Shown here: piece after piece, positions 1 to 8,678 of the stretch
Position numbering within the stretch: the stretch's first letter is position 1
Layout: each line of letters opens with the position of its first letter
Assembly (NCBI RefSeq): GCF_019455385.1
Contig: NZ_JACOFR010000005.1
Span: 186,001-250,000, forward strand
Length of the DNA stretch: 64,000 bases
Source of the DNA: Bradyrhizobium sp. BR 10289
GTDB lineage: Bacteria; Pseudomonadota; Alphaproteobacteria; Rhizobiales; Xanthobacteraceae
Direction of reading: 5' to 3'
Program-made: the position numbers and the translations under genes
The notes under the pieces: model-generated
Told to the model about the DNA's origin: nothing
Seen by the model: only the letters and a program-made list of their open reading frames with translations
The model's database searches: none

Positions 1-195
1 TCGGCCCTTCGGGTAACGATCGCTATCGCAAGCGCTCGGAAGCAGCGGAGGCTTCGCAAGTCGGCTGCCAGGTCGCGGCGGCTCTTTCGGGATCCGGCGA
101 CTGGGAGACCACGACGGCAGGACGGCTCTTCAAATCGGGCTTCGAGAAACCGGTGCACGAAGATAGTCGCCCTGTGGTCGAATCCGGAGTCTGGT

Positions 196-218
196 GCAAC
201 GACTTAGGCGGTCGTTGC
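196..218 (+). other. Perfect hairpin just before the IS110 transposase ribosome binding site
   Basis: GCAACGAC (196-203) and GTCGTTGC (211-218) form a perfect 8-bp stem with a 7-base loop, ending 5 bases before the AGGAG of the transposase. IS110 elements are known to transcribe a structured bridge RNA from a non-coding end, so this may be part of that RNA or an attenuator of transposase expression. The role is inferred. Confidence 0.45.
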
Positions 219-235
219 CACACAGGAGAGCTCCG

Positions 236-1300
236 ATGAAACTTTACGTTGGGTTGGACGTCGGTCTTGAAGAAACCAGTCTCTGCATCGTCGATGGCGA
301 GGGTCTCACGGTCCGTGAGCTCAAGGTCAGCACCGAGCCAGCGGCGATCCGCTCCGCAGTAGAGGGCTACGCGGATCGCCTCGAGAGAGTGGGAGTCGAG
401 GCGTCATCGCTTGGCATCTGGCTGTATCGCGAACTGCAACCAGCGGGGCTCCCGATCATTGTCGTCGAAGCGCGCCACATGCGCGTTTTGCTGTCGACAA
501 TGCGGAATAAGACCGACCGGAATGACGCGCGCGGCATCGCGCGGATGATGCGACTGGGTTGGTACCGCGCCGTCCATGTCAAGAACATCGACATGCAGAA
601 GATGCGTACGTTGCTGACCAGTCGGAAGCTGCTCAAGCGCAAGCTGATCAACCTCGAAAACCACATTCGTGGTGCGCTGCGGGCCTATGGTTTGCTCGTC
701 GGAGCGGTCGCCCGCGGCGCCTACGAGGCCCGCGTCCGCGTGCTGATTGAGCGCAGCGATCCGATCTTCGTAATGACCATCGAGGCCATACTCGACGTGC
801 GCCGTGCCATCCTCAAAGGCTACGATCGGCTCCATCGTGTGCTCCTACAGGTGGTCCAGCATGATGCTGTCTGCCGGCGCCTGATGACGGTTCCGGGCGT
901 CGGTCCCGTTGCGGCCCTGTCGTTCAAAGTCGGCGTCGACGACCCTCATCGCTTTGCCCGATCGCGAACGGTGGGTGCGCATTTTGGCTTGGCGCCGAGG
1001 CGGCACCAGTCCGGCACGTCGATCGATTACGAGGGGCGCATCAGCAAACAGGGCGACATAGCCGTACGCGAGGCGCTTTGCGAGGCGGCCGCAAGCCTGA
1101 TGCTACGAGTCAGGAAATGGTCGGCACTGCGGGCGTGGGGCCTGCGGATCGCCAAACGGTCGAGCATGCTGTGCGCGATCACCGCGGTCGCGCGCAAGCT
1201 CGCAAGCATTCTGCACCGGATGTGGGTCAGCGAGACCGATTTCCACGTCGGTTTTGGCGCCAAAATCACGCAGCGCATGCGGTTGAAACCTGCACGGTAG
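236..1300 (+). CDS. IS110-family transposase (DEDD recombinase)
   Basis: Recombinase that moves an IS110-type insertion sequence. The 354-residue protein has the N-terminal DEDD fold (GLDVG near residue 8, KTDRNDARGIA near residues 95-105) and the C-terminal transposase domain (MTVPGVGPVAA, then HQSGTS, whose serine is the expected catalytic nucleophile of the family). The length is usual for IS110 enzymes. The ATG at 236 is chosen because AGGAG lies 8 bases upstream and the protein then begins at the conserved MKLYVGLDV; an in-frame upstream start at 194 would add unconserved residues across a hairpin. The gene is intact and lies ahead of the relaxase gene, where related elements usually carry traF and parA genes. 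Confidence 0.93.
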   Translation: MKLYVGLDVGLEETSLCIVDGEGLTVRELKVSTEPAAIRSAVEGYADRLERVGVEASSLGIWLYRELQPAGLPIIVVEARHMRVLLSTMRNKTDRNDARGIARMMRLGWYRAVHVKNIDMQKMRTLLTSRKLLKRKLINLENHIRGALRAYGLLVGAVARGAYEARVRVLIERSDPIFVMTIEAILDVRRAILKGYDRLHRVLLQVVQHDAVCRRLMTVPGVGPVAALSFKVGVDDPHRFARSRTVGAHFGLAPRRHQSGTSIDYEGRISKQGDIAVREALCEAAASLMLRVRKWSALRAWGLRIAKRSSMLCAITAVARKLASILHRMWVSETDFHVGFGAKITQRMRLKPAR

Positions 1301-1850
1301 CTGCGGTGCAAATGACGATGGATTAGCGCTGGGTTTAACGCCCGGCTTGTTGAGAAGGAGCAAAATAAGAGATCCGCGCGCGCGGTGAGCGTCCCCTGGC
1401 GGGGCCGCGAAACGGGGAATGTCCGCTATCTCTTGCCTGCTGCCGCCCTTCGGGGACGAGAGCGCCGGACTGCTTGGACAGCCCTGTTTACCAACCTGAT
1501 GAAGAGCATGCGACGGCCGATGTGCTGAACGCGAAGGAACGCATGGACCCCGCCTGGTGAATGCCGATCGCAAACGCGGTTGTGGTGACGTTTGTGCGTT
1601 GTTGATGCAGGGAGTCGGTAATGGCTGAAGTGCGAAGAGTCGAAGAAAAGCGTAGAAATGAGTTGACTTTACCCGCCCGATTAGGAAGGCGAGATAAAAG
1701 GGGCTCGCCGGTCGAACCGCAAGCCATTGGCATGGCTTGGGTTCTGGCGTGCCGGTCGGTCGGGGCGCGTGCCGCGCAGCGCATTTTGGCGAATGCAATC
1801 AAAGGTCTTTTCGGCACCGTGTGCGCTTTTGATCGTTGGGAGGCCCTGCA
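1301..1850. other. Non-coding segment between the IS110 transposase and the relaxase gene
   Basis: About 550 bases without a convincing gene. It holds a possible structured block at 1367-1434, where AAGAGAT (1367-1373) pairs with ATCTCTT (1428-1434) around GC-rich sub-hairpins, and a weak small reading frame at 1621-1854. It probably contains the right end of the insertion sequence and the remains of whatever preceded the relaxase gene. Confidence 0.5.
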
Positions 1851-1854
1851 GTGA
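1621..1854 (+). CDS. Possible small protein overlapping the relaxase start
   Basis: A 77-residue basic reading frame with no family I recognise. Its TGA stop overlaps the GTG start of the relaxase (GTGA at 1851-1854), an arrangement seen repeatedly in the trb operon downstream, which is the main argument that it could be translated. Against it, there is no clear ribosome binding site before its ATG and the composition is unremarkable. It could instead be the degraded tail of a gene truncated when the IS110 element arrived. Confidence 0.25.
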   Translation: MAEVRRVEEKRRNELTLPARLGRRDKRGSPVEPQAIGMAWVLACRSVGARAAQRILANAIKGLFGTVCAFDRWEALQ

Positions 1855-3614
1855 GCGTGGGCGACAGTGATCTGCGTGTTCGGCCTGGGCGTATCCGCAG
1901 TACCCGCGCGCCGAAGCCGAAGAGCTTTATCAACCAGGTGCTGCGCGCCGCGAAGAAGGCAGGACATACCTCGGGGCAGGCCGCTGCTGGCAGGCGTGCT
2001 GCGGCCTATGGGCGCTCGACGTTTGGCCGCGGGCGCCTTGCTTTTAGCCGTGCCAGATTGTTCAGCCCGACGCGGCGCGTTGTGGTGAAGGCGCGTGTTG
2101 TCCGACACAAAGGACGAGCCTTCCGTTCAGCGCCACTGAGCGCCCACCTCTCATATCTGAAGCGCGACGGCGTGACCCGGAGTGGTGAACGGGCCGAGAT
2201 GTTCGACGCCGGCAGCGACCGTGCCGATAGCGCGGCTTTTGCATTACGCTGCAAGGACGACCGGCATCATTTCAGATTCATTGTCTCGCCGGAGGATGCC
2301 GGGGAGATGACCGACCTGAAGGCCTTTACTCGCGACCTCGCTAGGCAGATGGAGACCGATCTCGGCACGCGGCTCGATTGGGTGGCCGTCGATCACTGGA
2401 ACACGGACAATCCCCACGTCCATCTTCTCGTTCGGGGATTGGATGAAGAGGGGGCGGATCTCGTGATCTCCCGCGACTACATCAGCCGGGGCCTGCGCTC
2501 ACGCGCCGAGGAACTGGTCGTCATCGAACTGGGTCCAAAGCCGGAGCACGAGATCCGCAATTCGCTGGAGAGGGAAGTCACGGCGGAACGATGGACGCGG
2601 CTCGATCGGGAGATCCGGCTGGCAGCCGATGAGACCGGCACTATCGATCTTCGCCCAGAGAATTCCGGCAAGTCCGATCCCGAGATCCGGCGCCTGATGG
2701 TCGGTCGCCTTCAACACCTCGAGAAGATGGGTCTTGCTGCAACCGCCTCGCCGGGGGAGTGGATGGTCGGGCTCGAGGCCGAACGTAGCTTGCGCGATCT
2801 CAGTATGCGCGGCGACATCATCAAGACCATGCACCGCGCTTTTACCGAGCGTGGGGAAGCGCGCGGCGTTGCCGACTTCGTCATCGAAGGTGGGCAACCG
2901 ACATCCCAGATTATCGGACGACTGATCGACCGAGGATTGCATGACGAACTGACCGGCGAGGCCTATGCCCTGATCGACGGAACAGACGGACGGGCGCACC
3001 ACGTCCGTTTCCGCGGGATCGAGGCCTTCGACGAGGCACCGGCGATCGGCGGAATCGTCGAAGTCCGACGCTTCGGTCAAGCCGGCGATCCGCGGCCGAC
3101 CTTGGTTCTCGCGACACGCTCCGATCTCGATCTTGGCAGCCAGATCACGGCACGAGGGGCAACCTGGCTCGACCACAGACTGGTTGAACGCGACCCCATG
3201 CCGCTCGCCATGGGCGGATTCGGCCGCGAGACCCGCGAAGCCATGGAAGCCCGTACCGAGCATCTGATCCAGGAGGGCCTGGCGCGGCGGCAGGGCCAGC
3301 GCATCATCCTGCAGCGCGACCTCCTGAACACGTTGCGCCGACGTGAGTTGGACGAGGTGGCCGCAAAAGTCTCGGCCGATACCGGCCTGCCTCACGTGAA
3401 GCCTGACTCCGGGGAGCATGTGGCGGGCACATATCGTCAGCGGCTGACGCTTACCTCGGGACGCTTTGCCTTGATCGACAATGGGCTCGGCTTCCAGCTC
3501 GTGCCCTGGTCCCGCGAACTCGAAAAGAAACTCGGCCAACACGTCACGGGCGTCGTGAAGGACGGCGGTGGCATCGAATGGGGCTTTGGTCGCAAGCGCG
3601 GCCTCGGCCTCTAG
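1851..3614 (+). CDS. DUF3363-type conjugative relaxase (VirD2-like mobilization nuclease)
   Basis: DNA-processing relaxase expected to nick the element at oriT and lead the strand into the recipient. The 587-residue protein has a basic N-terminus (VRPGRIRSTRAPKPKSF), a relaxase core with RHHFRFIVSPED near residue 138 and the metal-binding histidine pattern NPHVHLLVRG near residue 185, followed by the long C-terminal DUF3363 region. The GTG at 1851 is preferred over the TTG at 1836 because GGGAGG (1838-1843) lies inside the longer version and is correctly spaced for 1851, and because relatives start at the same place. It is followed 36 bases later by the coupling protein gene, the usual order in rhizobial elements. 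Confidence 0.92.
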   Translation: MSVGDSDLRVRPGRIRSTRAPKPKSFINQVLRAAKKAGHTSGQAAAGRRAAAYGRSTFGRGRLAFSRARLFSPTRRVVVKARVVRHKGRAFRSAPLSAHLSYLKRDGVTRSGERAEMFDAGSDRADSAAFALRCKDDRHHFRFIVSPEDAGEMTDLKAFTRDLARQMETDLGTRLDWVAVDHWNTDNPHVHLLVRGLDEEGADLVISRDYISRGLRSRAEELVVIELGPKPEHEIRNSLEREVTAERWTRLDREIRLAADETGTIDLRPENSGKSDPEIRRLMVGRLQHLEKMGLAATASPGEWMVGLEAERSLRDLSMRGDIIKTMHRAFTERGEARGVADFVIEGGQPTSQIIGRLIDRGLHDELTGEAYALIDGTDGRAHHVRFRGIEAFDEAPAIGGIVEVRRFGQAGDPRPTLVLATRSDLDLGSQITARGATWLDHRLVERDPMPLAMGGFGRETREAMEARTEHLIQEGLARRQGQRIILQRDLLNTLRRRELDEVAAKVSADTGLPHVKPDSGEHVAGTYRQRLTLTSGRFALIDNGLGFQLVPWSRELEKKLGQHVTGVVKDGGGIEWGFGRKRGLGL

Positions 3615-3650
3615 CTATCTCGCCAATTCAGTTGCGGAAAGGCGTTTGAG

Positions 3651-5639
3651 ATGTCCGGAACCAAAATCCTCTGGGGACAGGTGATCTCCGTCGGCCTGAT
3701 CGTTTTGCTCGCTATCTGGGGAGCAACCGAGTGGACGGCTTGGCGGCTCGCGTACCAGCCGGAGCTTGGCCGCCCCTGGTTCGAGCTTTGGGGTTGGAAA
3801 GTCTATTACCCGCCAGTCTTCTTCTGGTGGTGGTTCGTCTACGACGCGTATGCGCCTCAAATCTTTGTCGAGGGGGCCTTCATTGCGGCGTCGGGGACCT
3901 TCGTTTCGATCGGGGTGGCGATCGGCATGTCGGTGTGGCGGGCGCGTGAAGCCAAGAATGTCGAGACCTATGGTTCGGCGCGCTGGGCCGGTCTGGAGGA
4001 GGTGAGAGCGGCCGGGCTTCTCGGTCCAGACGGTGTGGTGCTGGGCAAGCTCGATCGCGACTACCTTCGTCATGACGGACCGGAACATGTTTTGTGTTTT
4101 GCACCCACGCGATCGGGCAAAGGTGTGGGCCTCGTTGTTCCATCGTTGCTCGCTTGGCCCGGCTCGGCCATCGTCCACGACATCAAGGGTGAGAACTGGC
4201 AGCTGACCGCCGGCTTCCGCTCGCGGCATGGTCGCGTCCTGTTGTTCGACCCGACCAACCCAAAATCCTCAGCTTACAATCCGCTGCTCGAAGTCCGGCG
4301 CGGGGAATGGGAGGTTCGCGACGTCCAGAACGTCGCCGACGTTCTGGTCGACCCCGAAGGCTCGCTCGACAAGCGAAACCATTGGGAGAAGACCAGTCAT
4401 TCGCTCCTGGTCGGCGCCATTCTCCACGTCCTCTATGCCGAGTCTGATAAGACCCTGGCCGGTGTCGCCGCCTTCCTGTCCGACCCAAAGCGGCCGATCG
4501 AGGCGACGTTGAAGGCGATGATGACCACGCCGCACCTCGGCGAGAACGGCTCTCATCCCGTTGTCGCCTCGACGGCGCGCGAACTCCTCAACAAATCCGA
4601 GAATGAACGGTCCGGCGTCCTGTCCACTGCAATGTCGTTCCTCGGGCTCTACCGCGATCCCGTTGTCGCCCAGGTGACCCGCCGCTGCGACTGGCGGATC
4701 GCCGACCTGATCGCAGATAGCCGCCCGACGACGCTTTACCTCGTGGTGCCGCCGTCGGATATTTCTCGGACCAAGCCGCTGATCCGTCTGGTGCTGAATC
4801 AGATTGGTCGGCGCCTCACCGAGGATTTGCACGCTCGTGACCGCAGGCATCGAGTCCTGATGATGCTCGACGAGTTCCCGGCGTTGGGGCGGCTTGATTT
4901 CTTCGAGTCCGCGCTCGCCTTCATGGCGGGGTACGGCATCAAGAGCTTCTTGATCGCGCAGTCGCTCAATCAGATCGAGAAGGCCTACGGGCCCAACAAC
5001 GCCATCCTCGATAACTGCCACGTCCGCGTCAGCTTCGCGACCAACGACGAGCGGACCGCCAAGCGGGTCTCTGACGCGCTGGGCACGGCGACCGAGATGC
5101 GCGCGATGAAGAACTATGCCGGTCACAGGTTGAACCCCTGGCTCGGGCACCTGATGGTGTCCCGCCAGGAGACGGCAAGGCCGCTGCTGACGCCCGGCGA
5201 AGTCATGCAGCTTCCGCCGATGGACGAGATCGTCATGGTGGCGGGGACGGCGCCGATCCGGGCGAAGAAGGCCCGCTACTATGACGATCGGCGATTCACC
5301 GAGCGGGTCTTGTCACCGCCCGATCCGGCGAGCGCCGGCCGATCGCCGCGAACGGACGGATGGTCAGCGCTCGGACCGTTGAAGCCGACGGCAGGTCCAA
5401 CTGACGGAGCCACGGAGGCCGAGGAAGACACGGCGAATAGCGGGCTCCGTCGTGAGCCCGAACTTGCCGACCACGTCGCGATCGCCAAGGAGACGACCGA
5501 ACCGACCCCGGCAGAGGAATTCGCTGGCGTTCTTGACGATGACGAGGACGCGGTCCGCCAGTCCCGGCTCATACGCCAACAGATGCGCGGTGTTGCCCGT
5601 CAAGTCGCCTTGGACCCGAATGACGGTATGGAGCTCTGA
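3651..5639 (+). CDS. traG: Type IV coupling protein TraG (VirD4 family)
   Basis: Inner-membrane ATPase that brings the relaxase-DNA complex to the Trb secretion channel. The 662-residue protein starts with two hydrophobic segments (about residues 10-35 and 75-105), then has Walker A PTRSGKGVG near residue 152 and Walker B MMLDEFPALG near residue 403, followed by IAQSLNQIEKAYG, a conserved VirD4/TraG stretch. The C-terminal 100 residues are acidic and poorly conserved, as is common. It lies between the relaxase and a ribbon-helix-helix gene and is probably co-transcribed with both. Length and motifs look complete. Confidence 0.95.
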   Translation: MSGTKILWGQVISVGLIVLLAIWGATEWTAWRLAYQPELGRPWFELWGWKVYYPPVFFWWWFVYDAYAPQIFVEGAFIAASGTFVSIGVAIGMSVWRAREAKNVETYGSARWAGLEEVRAAGLLGPDGVVLGKLDRDYLRHDGPEHVLCFAPTRSGKGVGLVVPSLLAWPGSAIVHDIKGENWQLTAGFRSRHGRVLLFDPTNPKSSAYNPLLEVRRGEWEVRDVQNVADVLVDPEGSLDKRNHWEKTSHSLLVGAILHVLYAESDKTLAGVAAFLSDPKRPIEATLKAMMTTPHLGENGSHPVVASTARELLNKSENERSGVLSTAMSFLGLYRDPVVAQVTRRCDWRIADLIADSRPTTLYLVVPPSDISRTKPLIRLVLNQIGRRLTEDLHARDRRHRVLMMLDEFPALGRLDFFESALAFMAGYGIKSFLIAQSLNQIEKAYGPNNAILDNCHVRVSFATNDERTAKRVSDALGTATEMRAMKNYAGHRLNPWLGHLMVSRQETARPLLTPGEVMQLPPMDEIVMVAGTAPIRAKKARYYDDRRFTERVLSPPDPASAGRSPRTDGWSALGPLKPTAGPTDGATEAEEDTANSGLRREPELADHVAIAKETTEPTPAEEFAGVLDDDEDAVRQSRLIRQQMRGVARQVALDPNDGMEL

Positions 5640-5645
5640 GGCAAT

Positions 5646-6071
5646 ATGCGCGACCGGATGAACGTCTATTTTCCGCCGGAGTTGCTGAAACAGATCTCGG
5701 ATCTCGCCGATCGCAAGAAGCTTTCCCGGTCCGCAATCGTGGAGGCAGCTGTCGCTTCGTTTCTGTCACCGGATGGCGCGGACAGACGGGAGGCAGCGTT
5801 TACCCGTCGGCTGGATCGGTTGTCGCGTCAGATGCAGAGACTGGAGCGCGACGTTGGTTTGACAGCCGAGACTTTGGCCCTCTTCATTCGTTTCTGGCTG
5901 ACGATCACGCCGCCGCTACCCAACGACGCACAGGCGGCCGCGCAGGCAAAGGGTCGCGAGCGCTTTGAAGGATTTGTCGAGGCGCTCGGGCGCCGTTTGC
6001 AGAAGGGGCAAAGCTTTCTCCGCGAGATTCCAGAAGATATCCGCCGTCAGGAACCGGTCGAAGAAACCTGA
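5646..6071 (+). CDS. CopG/ribbon-helix-helix protein of the transfer operon
   Basis: A 141-residue protein whose first 45 residues (MNVYFPPELLKQISDLADR then LSRSAIVEAAVASFL) fit a ribbon-helix-helix DNA-binding domain of the CopG/Arc type. The rest is helical and basic, probably for oligomerisation. In related rhizobial elements this gene always sits between traG and trbB, so it is expected to autoregulate the transfer operon or act as a relaxosome accessory protein. It starts 6 bases after the traG stop. Here the link to trbB is broken by an inserted MFS gene. Confidence 0.85.
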   Translation: MRDRMNVYFPPELLKQISDLADRKKLSRSAIVEAAVASFLSPDGADRREAAFTRRLDRLSRQMQRLERDVGLTAETLALFIRFWLTITPPLPNDAQAAAQAKGRERFEGFVEALGRRLQKGQSFLREIPEDIRRQEPVEET

Positions 6072-6104
6072 TTGAACCATGTAGGCAGACCATTTCGCCG
6101 GTCC

Positions 6105-6130
6105 TTCTTTTTCTACGCCAGCCTACGATC
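6105..6130 (+). repeat. Left copy of a 26-bp direct repeat flanking the MFS gene
   Basis: Bases 6105-6130 match 7595-7620 at 25 of 26 positions (core TTTTTCTACGCCAG, then C or T, then CTACGATC). The copies lie 1,490 bp apart on either side of one MFS gene, as expected of an insertion or recombination footprint. Confidence 0.85.
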
Positions 6131-6206
6131 GCAGCAATTTGGCCAAGCCCACAAAAAGCTGGACGCGCTATCGGCTCCAATGAGTTGAGGAGCAAGAAGG
6201 GCCAGC

Positions 6207-7535
6207 ATGCAAGTTTCAGGGGCATGGCGTCTCACCGCGCGCGTATTTCTCCCGTTTGCTGCTGCTTACTATCTTTCGTATCTGTTTCGAACGATCAACG
6301 CCTTGATCGCCAGTCATCTCAGCTCGGATGCTGGGCTTGGGGCCGCCGACCTCGGGTTGCTTACCTCGGTCTATTTCCTCGTTTTTGCGGCGGCGCAGAT
6401 CCCAGTCGGTATATTGTTGGACCGCTTTGGTCCGCGCCGCATCCAGAGTGTTCTGTTCCTGCTCGCAGCAGTAGGCGCCGGTCTGTTCGCAGTATCGAGC
6501 GGCTTCCTGTCACTTTTGATCGCGCGTGCAATGATCGGGCTTGGTGTTGCTGCAGCGCTGACTGCTGGACTGAAGTCCATCATCATCTGGTTCCCCAGGG
6601 AGCGAGTTGCCTTGCTGAACGGCTGCATGGTCATGCTGGGATCGCTGGGAGCGGTGACAGCTACGGCTCCCGTCGAACACCTGCTCGCCTGGATGGGGTG
6701 GCGGACGCTCTTTGAGATCCTGGCCGCCGCCACCGGTGCGACGGCCATTCTCATCTACATCGTAGTGCCTGAACGAAGCATCGCGCTGTCAACAGCGTCC
6801 ACCAGCCTGAGCTCTGTTTTCAGCGATCGAAGGTTCTGGCGAATGGCTCCGTTATCGGCGACTTGCATTGGATCAGCCTGGTCTCTGCAAGGACTCTGGG
6901 CATCACCGTGGCTGACCGACGTGGAGGGGCTTGATCGCGCAAGTCTCGTAAGACAGCTGTTCAAAATGTCGATCATCTTGAGCTGCGGCGCCTTGTTGTT
7001 CGGGATGACCGTCCACTACGTCAAACGAAGAGGAATCAGGACGGAGACGGTGTTAGCGACGGTTGCGGTGCTGTTTGTCGCAGCCGAGCTTGCTTTGATC
7101 CTGCGAGTGCCTCTGCCGTCCATCTTGCCCTGGTCCTTTGTCGCAATTGCCGGAACGGCAACCGTGGTCAGCTTCGCAGTAATAGCAGATTACTTTCCTC
7201 CGGAACTCGCTGGTCGTGCCAATGGTGCCTTGAACGTCTTCCACTTTGGTTGGGCGTTTCTGGCGCAATACGCGACGGGCCTGATCCTGGAGCAATGGTC
7301 TGCCAATAATGGCCATCGGCCGCTCCAGGCCTATCAAGTCGCTTTCGGTCTCAACGTAGCACTGCAGATCGCGGCGTTGGCCTGGTTCGTGCTGCCTCGG
7401 CGCCGATCCGTCGACTCATGGATGAGTTCAATTTCTTTCTTCATGCCTGCTAATATCTCCGACGCTGTTGAGTCAGTTGGCCTGTATGAGAATTCGGTCG
7501 TCCTCCTGCCTGCTGATGACGATGCGGAGTGGTGA
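6207..7535 (+). CDS. MFS transporter inserted in the trb operon
   Basis: A 442-residue major facilitator with twelve predicted membrane segments and the loop 2-3 motif LDRFGPRR near residue 70. The substrate is not evident; the family includes metabolite and drug exporters. AAGAAGGG precedes the ATG at 6207. The gene separates the ribbon-helix-helix gene from trbB, which are normally adjacent, and is bracketed by the repeat at 6105 and 7595. It has no known role in conjugation, so it is best seen as cargo carried inside the transfer operon and transcribed with it, or from its own promoter. The last 40 residues are hydrophilic and unusual for MFS proteins. Confidence 0.85.
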   Translation: MQVSGAWRLTARVFLPFAAAYYLSYLFRTINALIASHLSSDAGLGAADLGLLTSVYFLVFAAAQIPVGILLDRFGPRRIQSVLFLLAAVGAGLFAVSSGFLSLLIARAMIGLGVAAALTAGLKSIIIWFPRERVALLNGCMVMLGSLGAVTATAPVEHLLAWMGWRTLFEILAAATGATAILIYIVVPERSIALSTASTSLSSVFSDRRFWRMAPLSATCIGSAWSLQGLWASPWLTDVEGLDRASLVRQLFKMSIILSCGALLFGMTVHYVKRRGIRTETVLATVAVLFVAAELALILRVPLPSILPWSFVAIAGTATVVSFAVIADYFPPELAGRANGALNVFHFGWAFLAQYATGLILEQWSANNGHRPLQAYQVAFGLNVALQIAALAWFVLPRRRSVDSWMSSISFFMPANISDAVESVGLYENSVVLLPADDDAEW

Positions 7536-7594
7536 ACAGCAGCTCGTGCTGAGCCAATGCGAATGAGTAGCCGTCAAATACCAGTTTTCTTTCT

Positions 7595-7620
7595 TTCTTT
7601 TTCTACGCCAGTCTACGATC
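7595..7620 (+). repeat. Right copy of the 26-bp direct repeat flanking the MFS gene
   Basis: Second copy of the 6105-6130 sequence with one C-to-T difference, lying after the MFS stop and 95 bases before the trbB start. Confidence 0.85.
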
Positions 7621-7675
7621 ACCGAACCCGCTTGTTGCGCCAAGTCCGTCGATGCCTTTTCTAATCAGCCCATCT

Positions 7676-7698
7676 GAGGACGCACTTTGGGCGTCCTC
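7676..7698 (+). other. Hairpin ahead of trbB
   Basis: GAGGACGC (7676-7683) and GCGTCCTC (7691-7698) form a perfect 8-bp stem with a 7-base loop, 17 bases before the trbB GTG. There is no T-tract, so it is not a classical terminator. It could be an mRNA processing or translation-control structure, or part of the inserted segment. Confidence 0.5.
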
Positions 7699-7714
7699 AT
7701 TCGTGGGGCGAGCG

Positions 7715-8677
7715 GTGGCAATCCATTCCATTCAATCGGAAGCGAATTCGCGCGGGGCGCGAATGCTGCGTAGCGCGCTTGGCTCTGCGATTGCCGGCTA
7801 CCTCGAAGACGAAGCGATCATTGAGGTGATGCTCAATCCGGATGGACGGCTGTGGATCGACCGTTTGTCGAACGGCCTGATCGACACAGGCAAAACTCTC
7901 TCCGCAGCCGATGGCGAGCGCATTGTTCGCCTGGTTGCGCATCACGTGGGTGCGGAGGTGCATGCCGGCTCGCCGCGTGTCTCGGCCGAACTGCCCGGGA
8001 CCGGCGAGCGCTTCGAAGGTCTCTTGCCTCCGGTCGTTGCAGCACCGGCCTTTGCAATCCGCAAGCCCGCCGTCGCCGTGTTTACGCTCGACGACTACGT
8101 CGCCAGGCGCATCATGACCTCGGAGCAGGCCAGGACCCTGCAGGACGCGGTCGCCGCACGGAAGAACATCCTTGTCGCTGGCGGGACATCGACGGGCAAG
8201 ACCACGTTGACGAATGCGCTTCTGGCCGAGGTGGCGAAGACCTCCGATCGCGTCGTGCTGATCGAGGACACCCGCGAGTTGCAGTGCAGGGCGCCAAATC
8301 TCGTTGCGCTTCGGACCAAGGACGGTGTGGCCACGCTGTCGGATCTTGTCCGCTCGTCACTTCGACTGCGTCCTGACCGCATCCCGATAGGCGAAGTGCG
8401 AGGTGCCGAAGCACTCGATCTCCTCAAGGCCTGGGGCACCGGCCATCCCGGCGGCATCGGTACCATCCATGCTGGCACTGCGCTCGGCGCGCTGCGCCGG
8501 CTCGAGCAGCTCATCCAGGAAGCCGTCATCACGGTTCCGCGCGCCCTGATCGCCGAGACCATCAACCTCGTCGCCGTGCTGGTGGGACGCGGCGCTGACC
8601 GCCGCCTCGCTGAACTCGCGACCGTCTCAGGGCTGGGTGCCACCGGTGACTACAGCCTTTCAACAGCAGGAGACTGA
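7715..8677 (+). CDS. trbB: Conjugal transfer ATPase TrbB (VirB11 family)
   Basis: Hexameric secretion ATPase that powers pilus assembly and DNA transfer at the inner membrane. The 320-residue protein has Walker [12 protein letters not shown] near residue 155, an Asp box ([11 protein letters not shown]) and the conserved [19 protein letters not shown] segment. The GTG at 7715 is chosen because relatives begin [18 protein letters not shown] and GGGG lies just upstream; an in-frame ATG at 7652 would add 21 residues derived from the sequence after the MFS insertion. It heads the tightly packed trb operon. Confidence 0.93.
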   Translation: MAIHSIQSEANSRGARMLRSALGSAIAGYLEDEAIIEVMLNPDGRLWIDRLSNGLIDTGKTLSAADGERIVRLVAHHVGAEVHAGSPRVSAELPGTGERFEGLLPPVVAAPAFAIRKPAVAVFTLDDYVARRIMTSEQARTLQDAVAARKNILVAGGTSTGKTTLTNALLAEVAKTSDRVVLIEDTRELQCRAPNLVALRTKDGVATLSDLVRSSLRLRPDRIPIGEVRGAEALDLLKAWGTGHPGGIGTIHAGTALGALRRLEQLIQEAVITVPRALIAETINLVAVLVGRGADRRLAELATVSGLGATGDYSLSTAGD

Positions 8678-8678
8678 C

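Larger units (their letters stand above)
1..1300 (+). mobile_element. IS110-family insertion sequence, boundaries not resolved
   Basis: The transposase gene and its long upstream non-coding segment belong to one IS110-type element. This family lacks clear terminal inverted repeats, so the ends cannot be set by eye; the left end may lie before base 1 and the right end somewhere after 1300. No target duplication was found. Confidence 0.55.

Noticed and set aside
2499..3542. Long open frame antisense to the relaxase gene
   Set aside because: It mirrors codon bias of the GC-rich sense gene, lacks family motifs and a ribosome binding site.
4269..5150. Long open frame antisense to traG
   Set aside because: Shadow of a well-supported VirD4-family gene; no recognisable domain.
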